Assembly: GCA_037439945.1 (NCBI GenBank)
Contig: JBBIVA010000111.1
Span: 1 to 12,983, forward strand
Origin: CALEUX01 sp037439945
GTDB taxonomy: Bacteria; Bacteroidota; Bacteroidia; Bacteroidales; Marinilabiliaceae
DNA length: 12,983 nt
Direction of reading: 5' to 3'
Shown: positions 6,326 through 12,983 of the stretch, piece by piece
How the letters are laid out: every line of letters begins with the position of its first letter
Position numbering within the stretch: the first letter of the stretch is position 1
Notes under the pieces: model-generated
Told to the model about the DNA's origin: nothing
Database searches by the model: none
What the model saw: only the letters and a program-made list of their open reading frames with translations
Position numbers and translations under genes: made by a program

Positions 6326-7702
6326 TCAATTTTTAACCCTGAACGACATCTGCAACTTATCTCTTTTGGGTAATCCATTTTCAATTGACGGTTGCCATAC
6401 CGAAGCCTCTTTTATAATCTTAATTACCTCTGGGTTTTTATTTTTATCAGGGGTTTTAGTTACGGTTACCTCATCAACAATCCCTTCTGTGTTTACATAT
6501 ATAACAATGGTTATTCTGTAATCAGAAATACCTTGGAAATCAATCTTTTTAAGCTTTTCAATAATAGATTTTTTAAACCCGGGAATTCCTATTAACGGCT
6601 TTGCCTGAATTGTATTATTTGCAAAATTCTCGCTTGTGGATATTGTTTTGGAAGCTCCTGTATTAATTGTAGTTTTTTTTGAGCCATACCCTACCACAAC
6701 TACCTCTTCCATAGCCAGCAGGTTTGGGTTTAAAACAATTTTGGCAGTATCTTTTCTGGCTTCAAAGTCATAATTGTCATATCCAATAAAGGATGCGGTC
6801 AGTTTGTCGGTTGTAACTTCCTCAGCTGGTATGGTAATTTCAAAATAGCCCTTAATATTGGTAACTGTGGTTTTTTTAGATTTATTATGAACAATGCTGG
6901 CCCCCGGAAGAGGCTGTTGGAGGTTGTCCATAACGTAACCCTTAACAATAAGAGCTCCTGTATCCACTTTATCCATCGAAACTTTTACACCGTTTACTTT
7001 TCCCTGTAATGTTACCGGTATTGATATCCCATCCTTTTCTTCTTTGGTTAGAGAGTTCACTCCACGAATTGTTACAATATTGGCTCCCGGTTCTGAATAC
7101 TTTGATGAAACTACCCGATTCCTGACAGGTTTGGAAATTTCGTTATCGGCATTAATATCGTCATCTGACTCAATTGCCATCATTTCAGAGGTTTCGTCTT
7201 TTGTGGTATCAATAAAAATTGAAGTTTGCTGTTTTTTAATTATTGCATTAGTATCAACAAGTTTTTCAGTATTATTTCTCTCAGGCGGTTCCAATTCCGA
7301 ACCTGACAGGTCAAGGGTGTCTTCATAATAAAGGGGAGTAGTAAAACCGGTTTGCTTTTCATCAGATTTACCTGCAGCCAGTTTATTTTCACGTACAGGA
7401 GGAATTATCCAAAATAGTATTGAAACCAGTCCTAATAATAGTATCACCGAGGCCGCAGAGTATAGCCATAATCTTATGTTTCGTTTGGTTTTGGGTTTAT
7501 TTAACCTATTTTCCAAAACAGCTATATCATTTTCCAGTTTATCGGCAGTTAGTTTTGAAAGGCCATCAAATGCATCTGCGTTAAAAGGATCGGACATAAC
7601 CATTTTCTCAAATTGGTGCTGTTCCCTTTTTGACATTTTCCCATTCAGGTAATCTAAAAACCCCTTTAAACCTGTATTTATTTGTTTGTTTCTAATTCTC
7701 AT
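6326..7702 (-). CDS. Putative anti-sigma factor fused to CarboxypepD-like and TonB C-terminal domains
   Basis: A 458-residue bitopic inner-membrane protein encoded downstream of an ECF sigma gene. In order: a cytosolic segment (1-70) with the pattern GFLDYLNGKMSKREQHQFEK-x-MSDPFNADAFDGL, typical of short anti-sigma domains that follow Bacteroidota ECF sigma genes; one transmembrane helix (about 78-101); an acidic low-complexity periplasmic linker (about 105-205) and a plug-like phrase, IVTIRGVNSLTKEE (209-222); a CarboxypepD_reg-like beta-sandwich (about 252-326, VKGYVMDNLQQPLPGASI to KIVLNP); the SusC-type motif EEVVVVGYG (332-340); and a TonB C-terminal-like domain (about 370-458, ending SVWQPSIENGLPKRDKLQMSFRV). 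The ATG at 7702 is preferred over the TTG at 7708. The likely role is to hold the sigma factor and release it on an envelope signal; domain calls are by eye and the function is inferred. Confidence 0.78.
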   Translation of the reverse strand: MRIRNKQINTGLKGFLDYLNGKMSKREQHQFEKMVMSDPFNADAFDGLSKLTADKLENDIAVLENRLNKPKTKRNIRLWLYSAASVILLLGLVSILFWIIPPVRENKLAAGKSDEKQTGFTTPLYYEDTLDLSGSELEPPERNNTEKLVDTNAIIKKQQTSIFIDTTKDETSEMMAIESDDDINADNEISKPVRNRVVSSKYSEPGANIVTIRGVNSLTKEEKDGISIPVTLQGKVNGVKVSMDKVDTGALIVKGYVMDNLQQPLPGASIVHNKSKKTTVTNIKGYFEITIPAEEVTTDKLTASFIGYDNYDFEARKDTAKIVLNPNLLAMEEVVVVGYGSKKTTINTGASKTISTSENFANNTIQAKPLIGIPGFKKSIIEKLKKIDFQGISDYRITIVIYVNTEGIVDEVTVTKTPDKNKNPEVIKIIKEASVWQPSIENGLPKRDKLQMSFRVKN

Positions 7703-7804
7703 CAGCAAATATTTTGTTTTTTTAAGCTGAATGAACTCACATGGCTCATTTTTTTCACCAATCCTGAATTGATGGACGTTTCCCTATAAGCAGAGAGTTT
7801 TCTG

Positions 7805-7818
7805 TTCCGCAAACGGAA
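7805..7818. repeat. Small hairpin between sigma and anti-sigma genes
   Basis: TTCCG (7805-7809) and CGGAA (7814-7818) form a 5-bp stem with a 4-nt loop just 9 bp downstream of the sigma stop, in the 124-bp gap before the membrane-protein gene. It lacks a T-tract on the minus strand, so it is not an evident terminator. It might attenuate or stabilise the bicistronic message, but a chance match is possible. Confidence 0.3.
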
Positions 7819-7826
7819 AGTTGTGT

Positions 7827-8423
7827 TTAACTATTCATGTTCGTTTCATCGGCATTTTCCAAACATATTTTTAAGTTTCGTTTACCATTTTGAATAAAGC
7901 TTTTCACTTTTTTTACATCAATATTGAGGGTGTCACTTATTTGGTTGTAACAATGATTTTTAAGATAAAAAAGTTCAATACACTGCTTTTGTTTAATTTT
8001 TAATCTTTTAATGCATTCTTTCAGTTTTTTCTCAATAATTTCTCTTCCGTTGTTTTCATAAGGATGCCAATCAAAGTAATTTTCCATATTTAAAGATTGT
8101 TCCCTAAAAAAAAGAACCTCCTTTTTTTGAACTGATTTATTGTGCCTTAGGGCCATAAGGCAGTGGTTTTTTGTCACAACATAAAGCCAGGGCTTAAAAT
8201 CCTTAACATCTTTAAGCAACAACTCCTTTACTAATTTTTCAAAAATCTCAATTACACAATCTCTTGCAGTTTCACGCTCTTTTAAATACTTAAGGCAAAC
8301 ACCAAATACAAGGTGCATATAACGACTGTACAATTGCCCAAGCCATTCTGTTTCTCCGCTTTCTTTAAATTTAACCAGTAGGTCAGCATCGGAAACTTCT
8401 TTTTTAAATCTAAAATCTGGCAT
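7827..8423 (-). CDS. ECF-type sigma-70 family RNA polymerase sigma factor
   Basis: A 198-residue alternative sigma factor that would direct RNA polymerase to an envelope-responsive regulon. Region 2 spans about 27-93 (LGQLYSRYMHLVFGVCLKYL, ETARDCVIEIFEKL, FKPWLYVVTKNHCLMALRH), with the -10-binding helix in the middle. Region 4 spans about 133-188 (CIKRLKIKQKQCIELFYLKNHCYNQISDTLNIDVKKVKSFIQNGKRNLK), a helix-turn-helix for -35 recognition. There is no region 1 or 3, as expected for ECF sigmas. I chose the ATG at 8423 because the 38 residues that the upstream frame (to 8537) would add are hydrophobic and lysine/tyrosine-rich and do not belong to the family. It is the first gene of a minus-strand pair with the putative anti-sigma and is divergent from the vWA gene. 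Confidence 0.9.
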   Translation of the reverse strand: MPDFRFKKEVSDADLLVKFKESGETEWLGQLYSRYMHLVFGVCLKYLKERETARDCVIEIFEKLVKELLLKDVKDFKPWLYVVTKNHCLMALRHNKSVQKKEVLFFREQSLNMENYFDWHPYENNGREIIEKKLKECIKRLKIKQKQCIELFYLKNHCYNQISDTLNIDVKKVKSFIQNGKRNLKICLENADETNMNS

Positions 8424-8598
8424 TGGTAAAGGCTCTATTTTACAATAAAGATAATTGTATGATTGTAATTTATAGTAATTTAATTCAGTTTTTAGCAAAA
8501 GAATAAAGTTTATTACAATGAAAATGAATTTATACATTTTATGGAATTTTAATTATGGCTGCATCATAAAAGAAAAGGTTAACTTAAAATTTGATATT
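8424..8598. other. Divergent control region between the ECF sigma and vWA genes
   Basis: This 175-bp AT-rich gap must hold promoters in both directions. I found no exact TAnnTTTG box on either strand, which would fit expression from an alternative sigma such as the adjacent ECF factor, but I cannot name its binding sequence. A 6-bp dyad AAAATG (8521-8526) / CATTTT (8535-8540) is the only clear symmetry. Confidence 0.4.
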
Positions 8599-10566
8599 AT
8601 GGAACCATTTATTTTCAAAAAATTAATGTCACCAGCCTATTCGGTACATTTTGGTAAAATTAAACACCTTTTTCAGAAAGTGATGTTTATAATTTCTATT
8701 GTAGTTTTTTCTGGTTTTACAATCAATGCGCAGGTGTCAGAAATTATAGTTGACGGTTATGTAAAGGATAATCTGGGCAGCCCGTTGGTTGGGGTTAATG
8801 TAATTGTAAAAGGATCAAATAATTGCGCAATAACAAATTTGCAGGGTTATTATAAAATTACAGTTAAACCCACTGACAGGTTTCTGGTTTATAGTTTAAT
8901 AGGAATGGAAATTGAAACTATTGAGATTGGCCAACGAAAACGCATCGATGTTGTTATGAAACCAGATGAAACCAAATTGGAAGAGATTGAAGTTGTGGGA
9001 TATGGACGAAAAGAACTTTTATCTGGTATCTCAATTTTAAAAAGCCCGCCGAAAAGAAGAGAAAGGGAAACAAATTCATTTATGGCCAATTCGGTTGTAA
9101 CTGTTTCCTGCGAATCTGATTTTAACACTGAAAATTATTCAGCCATTGGCGAAAATGGATATAAGGAGGTATCAAGGGAGCCTTTATCAACTTTTTCGGT
9201 TGATGTTGACAAAGCGTCATATTCAAACATCCGCAGATTTATTAATATGGGGCAGATGCCTCCGGCTGATGCCGTTAGGGTAGAAGAAATGATTAACTAT
9301 TTTGATTACAACTATAAAGCCCCATCGGGCGATCATCCCTTTGCGGTTCATCCCGAAATGGCCATTTGCCCATGGAACAGCCAACACTTTTTGTTAAAAA
9401 TTGGACTAAAGGGCCATGAAATAGAAAAAGAGGATCTTCCACCTTCAAATCTAGTATTTTTAATTGATGTTTCGGGTTCAATGAGCCCGGCCAATAAACT
9501 GCCATTGTTAAAATCTGCATTTCATATGCTGGTTTATGAATTGCGGCCACACGATAAGGTCTCAATAGTTGTTTATGCAGGAGCTTCAGGTTGTGTTCTT
9601 GAGCCAACACCCGGTAATAAAAAGCAAACAATTATTGATGCCCTCACCAAACTTGAGGCCGGAGGCTCCACAGCAGGTGGCGCGGGGTTAAAACTGGCCT
9701 ATAAAAAAGCTGCTGAAAGCTTTATTAAAGGTGGTAATAACAGGATAATCATGGCCACAGATGGTGATTTTAATGTGGGTGTAAGTTCAAATGCCGAAAT
9801 GGAAAAGCTTGTTTCTGAAAAGAAGGATGAGGGTGTATTTATTACAGTTCTTGGCTTTGGCATGGGAAACTATAAGGACGACAGGCTTGAAATTATTGCA
9901 AATAAAGGCAATGGTAATTATGCCTATATTGATAATATTCAGGAGGCTCAAAAAACCCTGATAAAGGAGTTTGGAGGTACTCTATTTACAATTGCAAAGG
10001 ATGTTAAATTTCAAATCGAGTTTAACCCTTCCAAAGTTTTGGCTTACCGGCTTATTGGATATGAAAACCGCTTACTTAATGCAGAAGATTTTAATGATGA
10101 CAAAAAGGATGCCGGCGAAATTGGTGCAGGACACACAGTAACTGCACTTTATGAAATTATTCCGACAGGGGCAGAAGATGCCGAAAAATGGATAAAGAAA
10201 ACTGACAGGCTTAAATACCAGACACCTACGTTAAAAATTGCAACCACCAATAATGAAGAGTGGTTAAATTTGAAACTCAGATATAAAAAACCAGATGGAA
10301 ATTCAAGTATATTAATTGAAATACCGGTTATGGGTAAAATTAAACCATTTGAAAATGCTGCAGATGATTTCAGGTTTGCTGCATCGGTGGCCGGTTTTGG
10401 TATGATGTTACGTAACTCAGAGTATAAAGGCAGCCTTACCTACTCAAAAGTAATTTCCATGGCATTAAAAGCAAAAGGAAATGACAATGACGGATATAAG
10501 GCAGAAATGATTAGACTAGCTAAAACAGCCGAAAACCTGACCAGGAATTTAGCAGTGGCCGATTAA
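8599..10566 (+). CDS. Secreted vWA protein (YfbK-like) with N-terminal CarboxypepD-like domain
   Basis: A 655-residue exported protein. A long signal peptide (about 1-44: basic KIKHLFQK, then MFIISIVVFSGFTINA before Q45) is followed by a CarboxypepD_reg-like domain (about 50-121, IIVDGYVKDNLGSPLVGVNVIV, NLQGYYKI) and the SusC-type motif LEEIEVVGYG (127-136). After a linker comes the vWF_A N-terminal region (about 186-280, REPLSTFSVDVDKASYSNIRR), the vWA domain (about 284-460) with a complete metal-binding MIDAS (D290-x-S292-x-S294, T358, D388 in ATDGD), and a YfbK-type C-terminal domain (about 470-655). The ATG at 8599 has an A-rich leader (AAAAGAAAAGG upstream); the in-frame ATG at 8518 would put 27 unrelated residues in front. 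vWA domains bind protein ligands through a metal ion; the ligand here is unknown. Terminator at 10611 closes the unit. Confidence 0.88.
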   Translation: MEPFIFKKLMSPAYSVHFGKIKHLFQKVMFIISIVVFSGFTINAQVSEIIVDGYVKDNLGSPLVGVNVIVKGSNNCAITNLQGYYKITVKPTDRFLVYSLIGMEIETIEIGQRKRIDVVMKPDETKLEEIEVVGYGRKELLSGISILKSPPKRRERETNSFMANSVVTVSCESDFNTENYSAIGENGYKEVSREPLSTFSVDVDKASYSNIRRFINMGQMPPADAVRVEEMINYFDYNYKAPSGDHPFAVHPEMAICPWNSQHFLLKIGLKGHEIEKEDLPPSNLVFLIDVSGSMSPANKLPLLKSAFHMLVYELRPHDKVSIVVYAGASGCVLEPTPGNKKQTIIDALTKLEAGGSTAGGAGLKLAYKKAAESFIKGGNNRIIMATDGDFNVGVSSNAEMEKLVSEKKDEGVFITVLGFGMGNYKDDRLEIIANKGNGNYAYIDNIQEAQKTLIKEFGGTLFTIAKDVKFQIEFNPSKVLAYRLIGYENRLLNAEDFNDDKKDAGEIGAGHTVTALYEIIPTGAEDAEKWIKKTDRLKYQTPTLKIATTNNEEWLNLKLRYKKPDGNSSILIEIPVMGKIKPFENAADDFRFAASVAGFGMMLRNSEYKGSLTYSKVISMALKAKGNDNDGYKAEMIRLAKTAENLTRNLAVAD

Positions 10567-10610
10567 TCCAGAGCATAACAGGTTATATGCAGATTCCAAT
10601 AATTTTATCG

Positions 10611-10662
10611 ATACCGCACTTTACAAGATTAAAATTCAAGCTTGTGGTGCGGTATTATTTTT
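10611..10662 (+). terminator. Terminator after the vWA gene
   Basis: ATACCGCAC (10611-10619) pairs perfectly with GTGCGGTAT (10647-10655). A second stem, ACAAG (10623-10627) with CTTGT (10641-10645), sits inside it across a small internal loop. Ts at 10658-10662 follow. It lies 44 bp after the stop codon. The large loop makes it less classical than the other two terminators. Confidence 0.7.
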
Positions 10663-10707
10663 CCTTTTGCACAGTTTCAAAAACAACGAAAATTAACAGG
10701 AATTCAA

Positions 10708-10715
10708 TATATTTG
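10708..10715 (+). promoter_or_regulatory. Possible -7 box of lepA (TATATTTG)
   Basis: TATATTTG matches TAnnTTTG and is followed by CACCA, like the boxes before groES and lptE where GCAC or CAC follows the final TTTG. No clear TTTG lies 19-21 bp upstream. The predicted leader would be about 80 nt. With the terminator just before it, lepA appears to be transcribed on its own. Confidence 0.45.
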
Positions 10716-10798
10716 CACCACTGAAAAAATGTCTGTATTTTATGGCGTTTTAGTTGCAAATCAACAGGTTTGTTTAATACCTGAAATTGAATAGATAA

Positions 10799-12586
10799 AT
10801 GAATAACATTCGGAACTTTTGTATAATAGCCCATATTGACCATGGGAAAAGTACCCTGGCCGACCGTTTGCTGGAATTTACCAAAACTGTATCTGAAAAA
10901 GAGTTACAGGAACAGGTTCTTGACAGCATGGACCTTGAACGTGAGCGGGGAATTACCATTAAAAGTAAGGCCATTCAGATGCAATACTTACACAATGGAC
11001 AAAACTATACTTTAAATTTAATAGATACTCCCGGTCACGTTGATTTTTCGTATGAGGTTTCACGATCTATTGCTGCATGTGAAGGGGCACTTTTAATTGT
11101 TGATGCAACCCAGGGAATCCAGGCGCAAACAATAAGTAATTTATACCAGGCTGTTGAACACGACCTAACAATAATACCTGTTCTTAATAAAATGGATATG
11201 CCAAATGCCATGCCTGAGGAAGTTGAAGACCAGATTATTGACTTAATTGGGTGTTCCAGGAGTGAAATTATCAGGGCAAGCGGAAAAACGGGCGAGGGGG
11301 TTACTGAAATTTTAACAGCTATTGTTGAACGTGTAGCACCGCCAGTTGGCGATGTTGAAGCCCCGCTGCAGGCTTTAATATTTGACTCGGTTTTTAATTC
11401 ATTCAGGGGTATTATAGCTTATTTTAAAATTGTAAACGGTGAAATCCGCAAAGGTGATTTGGTAAAGTTTGTTAATACCGGCCATGAATATAATGCTGAT
11501 GAGATTGGAGTTCTCGGGTTGAAACTTATTCCAAAAACAGTATTACAGGCAGGTGATGTTGGGTATATTATTTCAGGGATAAAATCGAGTAAGGATGTTA
11601 AGGTTGGCGACACAATAACTCATGTTAAAAGGCAGTGCTCAGCTGCAATATCAGGTTTTGAAGAAGTTAAGCCAATGGTTTTTGCAGGGGTTTATCCTGT
11701 TGATGCAGAAGATTATGAAGATTTAAGGGCATCAATTGAAAAATTGCAGTTAAACGACGCATCATTAACATTTCAGCCAGAATCATCTGCAGCCCTTGGA
11801 TTTGGGTTCAGGTGCGGTTTTCTGGGCCTTTTGCATATGGAAATTGTGCAGGAACGCCTTGACAGGGAGTTTGATATGGATGTAATAACAACTTTCCCCA
11901 ACGTGCCTTACTGGGCATATACCAAAAAAGGCGAAAAAGTGGAAGTTAATAATCCATCAGGGTTACCTGATGCCGTTGTATTGGAATATGTTGAAGAACC
12001 CTATATACGCGCACAGGTTATTACAAAATCAGAATATATTGGTAATATAATGACTCTTTGTTTGGGTAAGCGGGGTGAGTTAATTAAACAACATTACCTT
12101 ACTACCGACAGGGTTGAACTTGATTTTGACATGCCCCTTTCCGAAATTGTTTTTGATTTTTATGACAAATTAAAAAGTACATCCAAGGGATATGCATCCT
12201 TTGATTATCACACCACAGGTTTCAGGGAATCTAAACTTATTAAATTGGATATTCTGTTAAACGGAGAAAGTGTAGATGCCCTTTCAACACTGACACATGT
12301 TAATAATGCCTATACACTAGGAAAGCGGTTATGTGAAAAACTTAAGGAGTTAATTCCACGTCAACAGTTTGATGTTGCCATCCAGGCTGCAATTGGCTCA
12401 AAAATTATTTCGCGCGAAACAGTTAAAGCTTTGCGTAAAGATGTGACCGCAAAATGCTATGGAGGAGATATTACCCGTAAAAGAAAACTTCTTGAGAAAC
12501 AAAAGAAAGGGAAAAAGAGAATGAAACAAATAGGTAATGTTGAGGTTCCACAAAAAGCTTTCCTGGCAGTATTAAAACTTGATTAG
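10799..12586 (+). CDS. lepA: LepA, elongation factor 4 GTPase
   Basis: LepA/EF4 is a ribosome-associated translational GTPase implicated in back-translocation, initiation or ribosome assembly. The 595 residues are full length. G motifs are intact: G1 AHIDHGKST (11-19), switch I RGITIK (50-55), G3 DTPGH (76-80, with the catalytic His80) and G4 NKMD (130-133). Domain II (from about 187) begins LQALIFDSVFNSFRGIIAYFKI. The EF4-specific C-terminal domain carries the family block GFRESKLIKLDILLNGESVDALSTL and a basic tail RKRKLLEKQKKGKKRMKQ. The start at 10799 (MNNIRNFCIIAHIDHGK) matches the usual LepA N-terminus. No terminator is obvious immediately after the stop. Confidence 0.98.
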   Translation: MNNIRNFCIIAHIDHGKSTLADRLLEFTKTVSEKELQEQVLDSMDLERERGITIKSKAIQMQYLHNGQNYTLNLIDTPGHVDFSYEVSRSIAACEGALLIVDATQGIQAQTISNLYQAVEHDLTIIPVLNKMDMPNAMPEEVEDQIIDLIGCSRSEIIRASGKTGEGVTEILTAIVERVAPPVGDVEAPLQALIFDSVFNSFRGIIAYFKIVNGEIRKGDLVKFVNTGHEYNADEIGVLGLKLIPKTVLQAGDVGYIISGIKSSKDVKVGDTITHVKRQCSAAISGFEEVKPMVFAGVYPVDAEDYEDLRASIEKLQLNDASLTFQPESSAALGFGFRCGFLGLLHMEIVQERLDREFDMDVITTFPNVPYWAYTKKGEKVEVNNPSGLPDAVVLEYVEEPYIRAQVITKSEYIGNIMTLCLGKRGELIKQHYLTTDRVELDFDMPLSEIVFDFYDKLKSTSKGYASFDYHTTGFRESKLIKLDILLNGESVDALSTLTHVNNAYTLGKRLCEKLKELIPRQQFDVAIQAAIGSKIISRETVKALRKDVTAKCYGGDITRKRKLLEKQKKGKKRMKQIGNVEVPQKAFLAVLKLD

Positions 12587-12624
12587 AATGAAAAATTGAG
12601 AGTTTTAATACGTAAATAATTTTT

Positions 12625-12696
12625 TGATTAAGGTCGGTTAGCTTGTCCCGTTATTACGGCGGAACACGCCCCGAACAATAGGGGCTCGTTTAATCA
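12625..12696. repeat. GC-rich cluster of nested and competing hairpins
   Basis: The island is framed by TGATTAA (12625-12631) and TTAATCA (12690-12696). Inside are three small stems: CCGT/ACGG (12648-12651 with 12656-12659), GGCG/CGCC (12658-12661 with 12667-12670) and GCCCC/GGGGC (12668-12672 with 12681-12685). Neighbouring stems overlap, so they cannot all form together. It stands out by composition from its AT-rich surroundings. It resembles a REP-like intergenic repeat or small structured RNA; it is not a tRNA. It could also aid lepA termination, although T-tracts are poor. Confidence 0.45.
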
Positions 12697-12792
12697 TAAT
12701 AAATATAATTTCTGAAGAATAATGAAGCGCTCAATTATGCACTCTTATTAATAAAGGGTTGCGTTTTACAAAACATGGGTATTTCATAAATA

Positions 12793-12906
12793 AAAGAAGC
12801 TGTCTCAAAAGTTTTTTAAAACCTATGAGAATTGAATATTTGAAAAACTTTTCAGGAGGAGTACGAATAAAAAGAGGGTGTCTCGGACTTTTGAGACACC
12901 CTCTTT
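12793..12906. mobile_element. Small terminal-inverted-repeat element (MITE-like or deleted IS)
   Basis: The left end AAAGAAGCTGTCTCAAAAGT (12793-12812) and the reverse complement of the right end, AAAGAGGGTGTCTCAAAAGT (12887-12906), agree at 18 of 20 positions. The interior is 74 bp with no gene. It contains the dyad TGAAAA-AC-TTTTCA (12841-12854), an inner inverted repeat AAAAGTTTTT/AAAAACTTTT (12807-12816 with 12843-12852) and an AGGAGG. Ends of the form G(A/G)GGCTGTCTCAAAA are, from memory, common on Bacteroidota insertion sequences, so this is probably an IS remnant or a MITE mobilised by one. Both sides carry ATAAATAA (12786-12793, 12911-12918), a possible but low-complexity target duplication. 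Confidence 0.55.
12871..12906. terminator. Strong perfect hairpin at the right end of the TIR element
   Basis: AAAGAGGGTGTCTC (12871-12884) and GAGACACCCTCTTT (12893-12906) form a perfect 14-bp stem with an 8-nt loop containing TTTT. A short T run ends the stem on either strand, so it can terminate transcription in both directions. In many IS elements such a hairpin near the end blocks read-through into or out of the element. Confidence 0.55.
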
Positions 12907-12983
12907 GATTATAAATAAGTATATAGAATTCAATGTCGTTTACTTAAGCTATAATGGTTTGTAATTCATATAGTAGAGTCTTT

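Larger units (their letters stand above)
12587..12983. other. Gene-free right end of the window
   Basis: Nearly 400 bp with no credible coding frame on either strand. It holds two structured elements, annotated separately: the GC-rich hairpin cluster (12625-12696) and the terminal-inverted-repeat element (about 12793-12906). The final 70 bp are AT-rich and may lead into a gene beyond the window. Confidence 0.6.

Noticed and set aside
8424..8537. 38-residue N-terminal extension of the ECF sigma factor
   Set aside because: The extra residues are hydrophobic and do not resemble a sigma-factor region. The ATG at 8423 gives a normal ECF N-terminus.
12632..12690. tRNA-like or attC-like fold in the GC-rich cluster
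   Set aside because: There is no acceptor stem with a T-arm GTTCGA motif and no GTTRRRY/RYYYAAC core pair. The stems are too short and overlap.
12843..12869. Tail of a transposase gene (short frame ending TAA after AGGAGG)
   Set aside because: Only eight codons are open before an upstream stop, which is too little to identify anything.

Overview
The window is chromosomal DNA from a member of the Bacteroidota, most likely a Bacteroidales/Marinilabiliales-type bacterium. The DNA is AT-rich. Start codons are preceded by A-rich stretches instead of AGGAGG. Several intergenic regions carry the Bacteroidota -7 promoter element TAnnTTTG. The gene content also fits this phylum: a Bacteroidota-type LptE, an ECF sigma factor paired with a membrane protein, SusC-like carboxypeptidase-D domains ending in VVGYG motifs, and a YfbK-like von Willebrand protein.

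Layout. Positions 1-522 hold a perfect 11-bp inverted repeat, a doubtful minus-strand ORF and the promoter region of the next gene. Positions 523-1770 encode a stand-alone sigma-54-type AAA+ activator with no N-terminal sensor domain. Positions 2005-3850 are a tight operon for envelope biogenesis: lptE (LPS transport), a Bacteroidota-specific TPR protein of unknown function, and secG (translocon). It ends at a strong intrinsic terminator at 3877-3906. After a 429-bp intergenic region with a long hairpin, a well-formed Bacteroidota promoter and a structured leader of about 140 nt comes groES-groEL (4280-6229), closed by a second strong terminator. Positions 6326-8423 on the minus strand encode an ECF sigma factor and a membrane protein that looks like an anti-sigma/CarboxypepD/TonB C-terminal-domain fusion. 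Divergent from them, 8599-10566 encodes a secreted protein with an N-terminal CarboxypepD-like domain and a vWA domain. Then come a terminator, a -7 box and lepA (10799-12586). The last 397 bp has no gene. It holds a GC-rich cluster of small hairpins and a short element of about 115 bp bounded by imperfect terminal inverted repeats, probably a MITE or internally deleted IS.

How the genes fit together. Most of the window is conserved housekeeping: envelope export, protein folding and translation. The accessory-looking part is the ECF sigma, membrane fusion and vWA module at 6326-10566. Both large proteins there carry the same domain pair, CarboxypepD-like followed by an EE(V/I)xVVGYG motif, that normally sits at the N-terminus of SusC/TonB-dependent transporters, yet neither has a beta-barrel. 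This suggests an envelope signalling module in which the sigma factor is controlled across the inner membrane. It is the best candidate here for something little described, although the separate domains are all familiar. I see no phage genes, CRISPR array, tRNA, rRNA or defence system.
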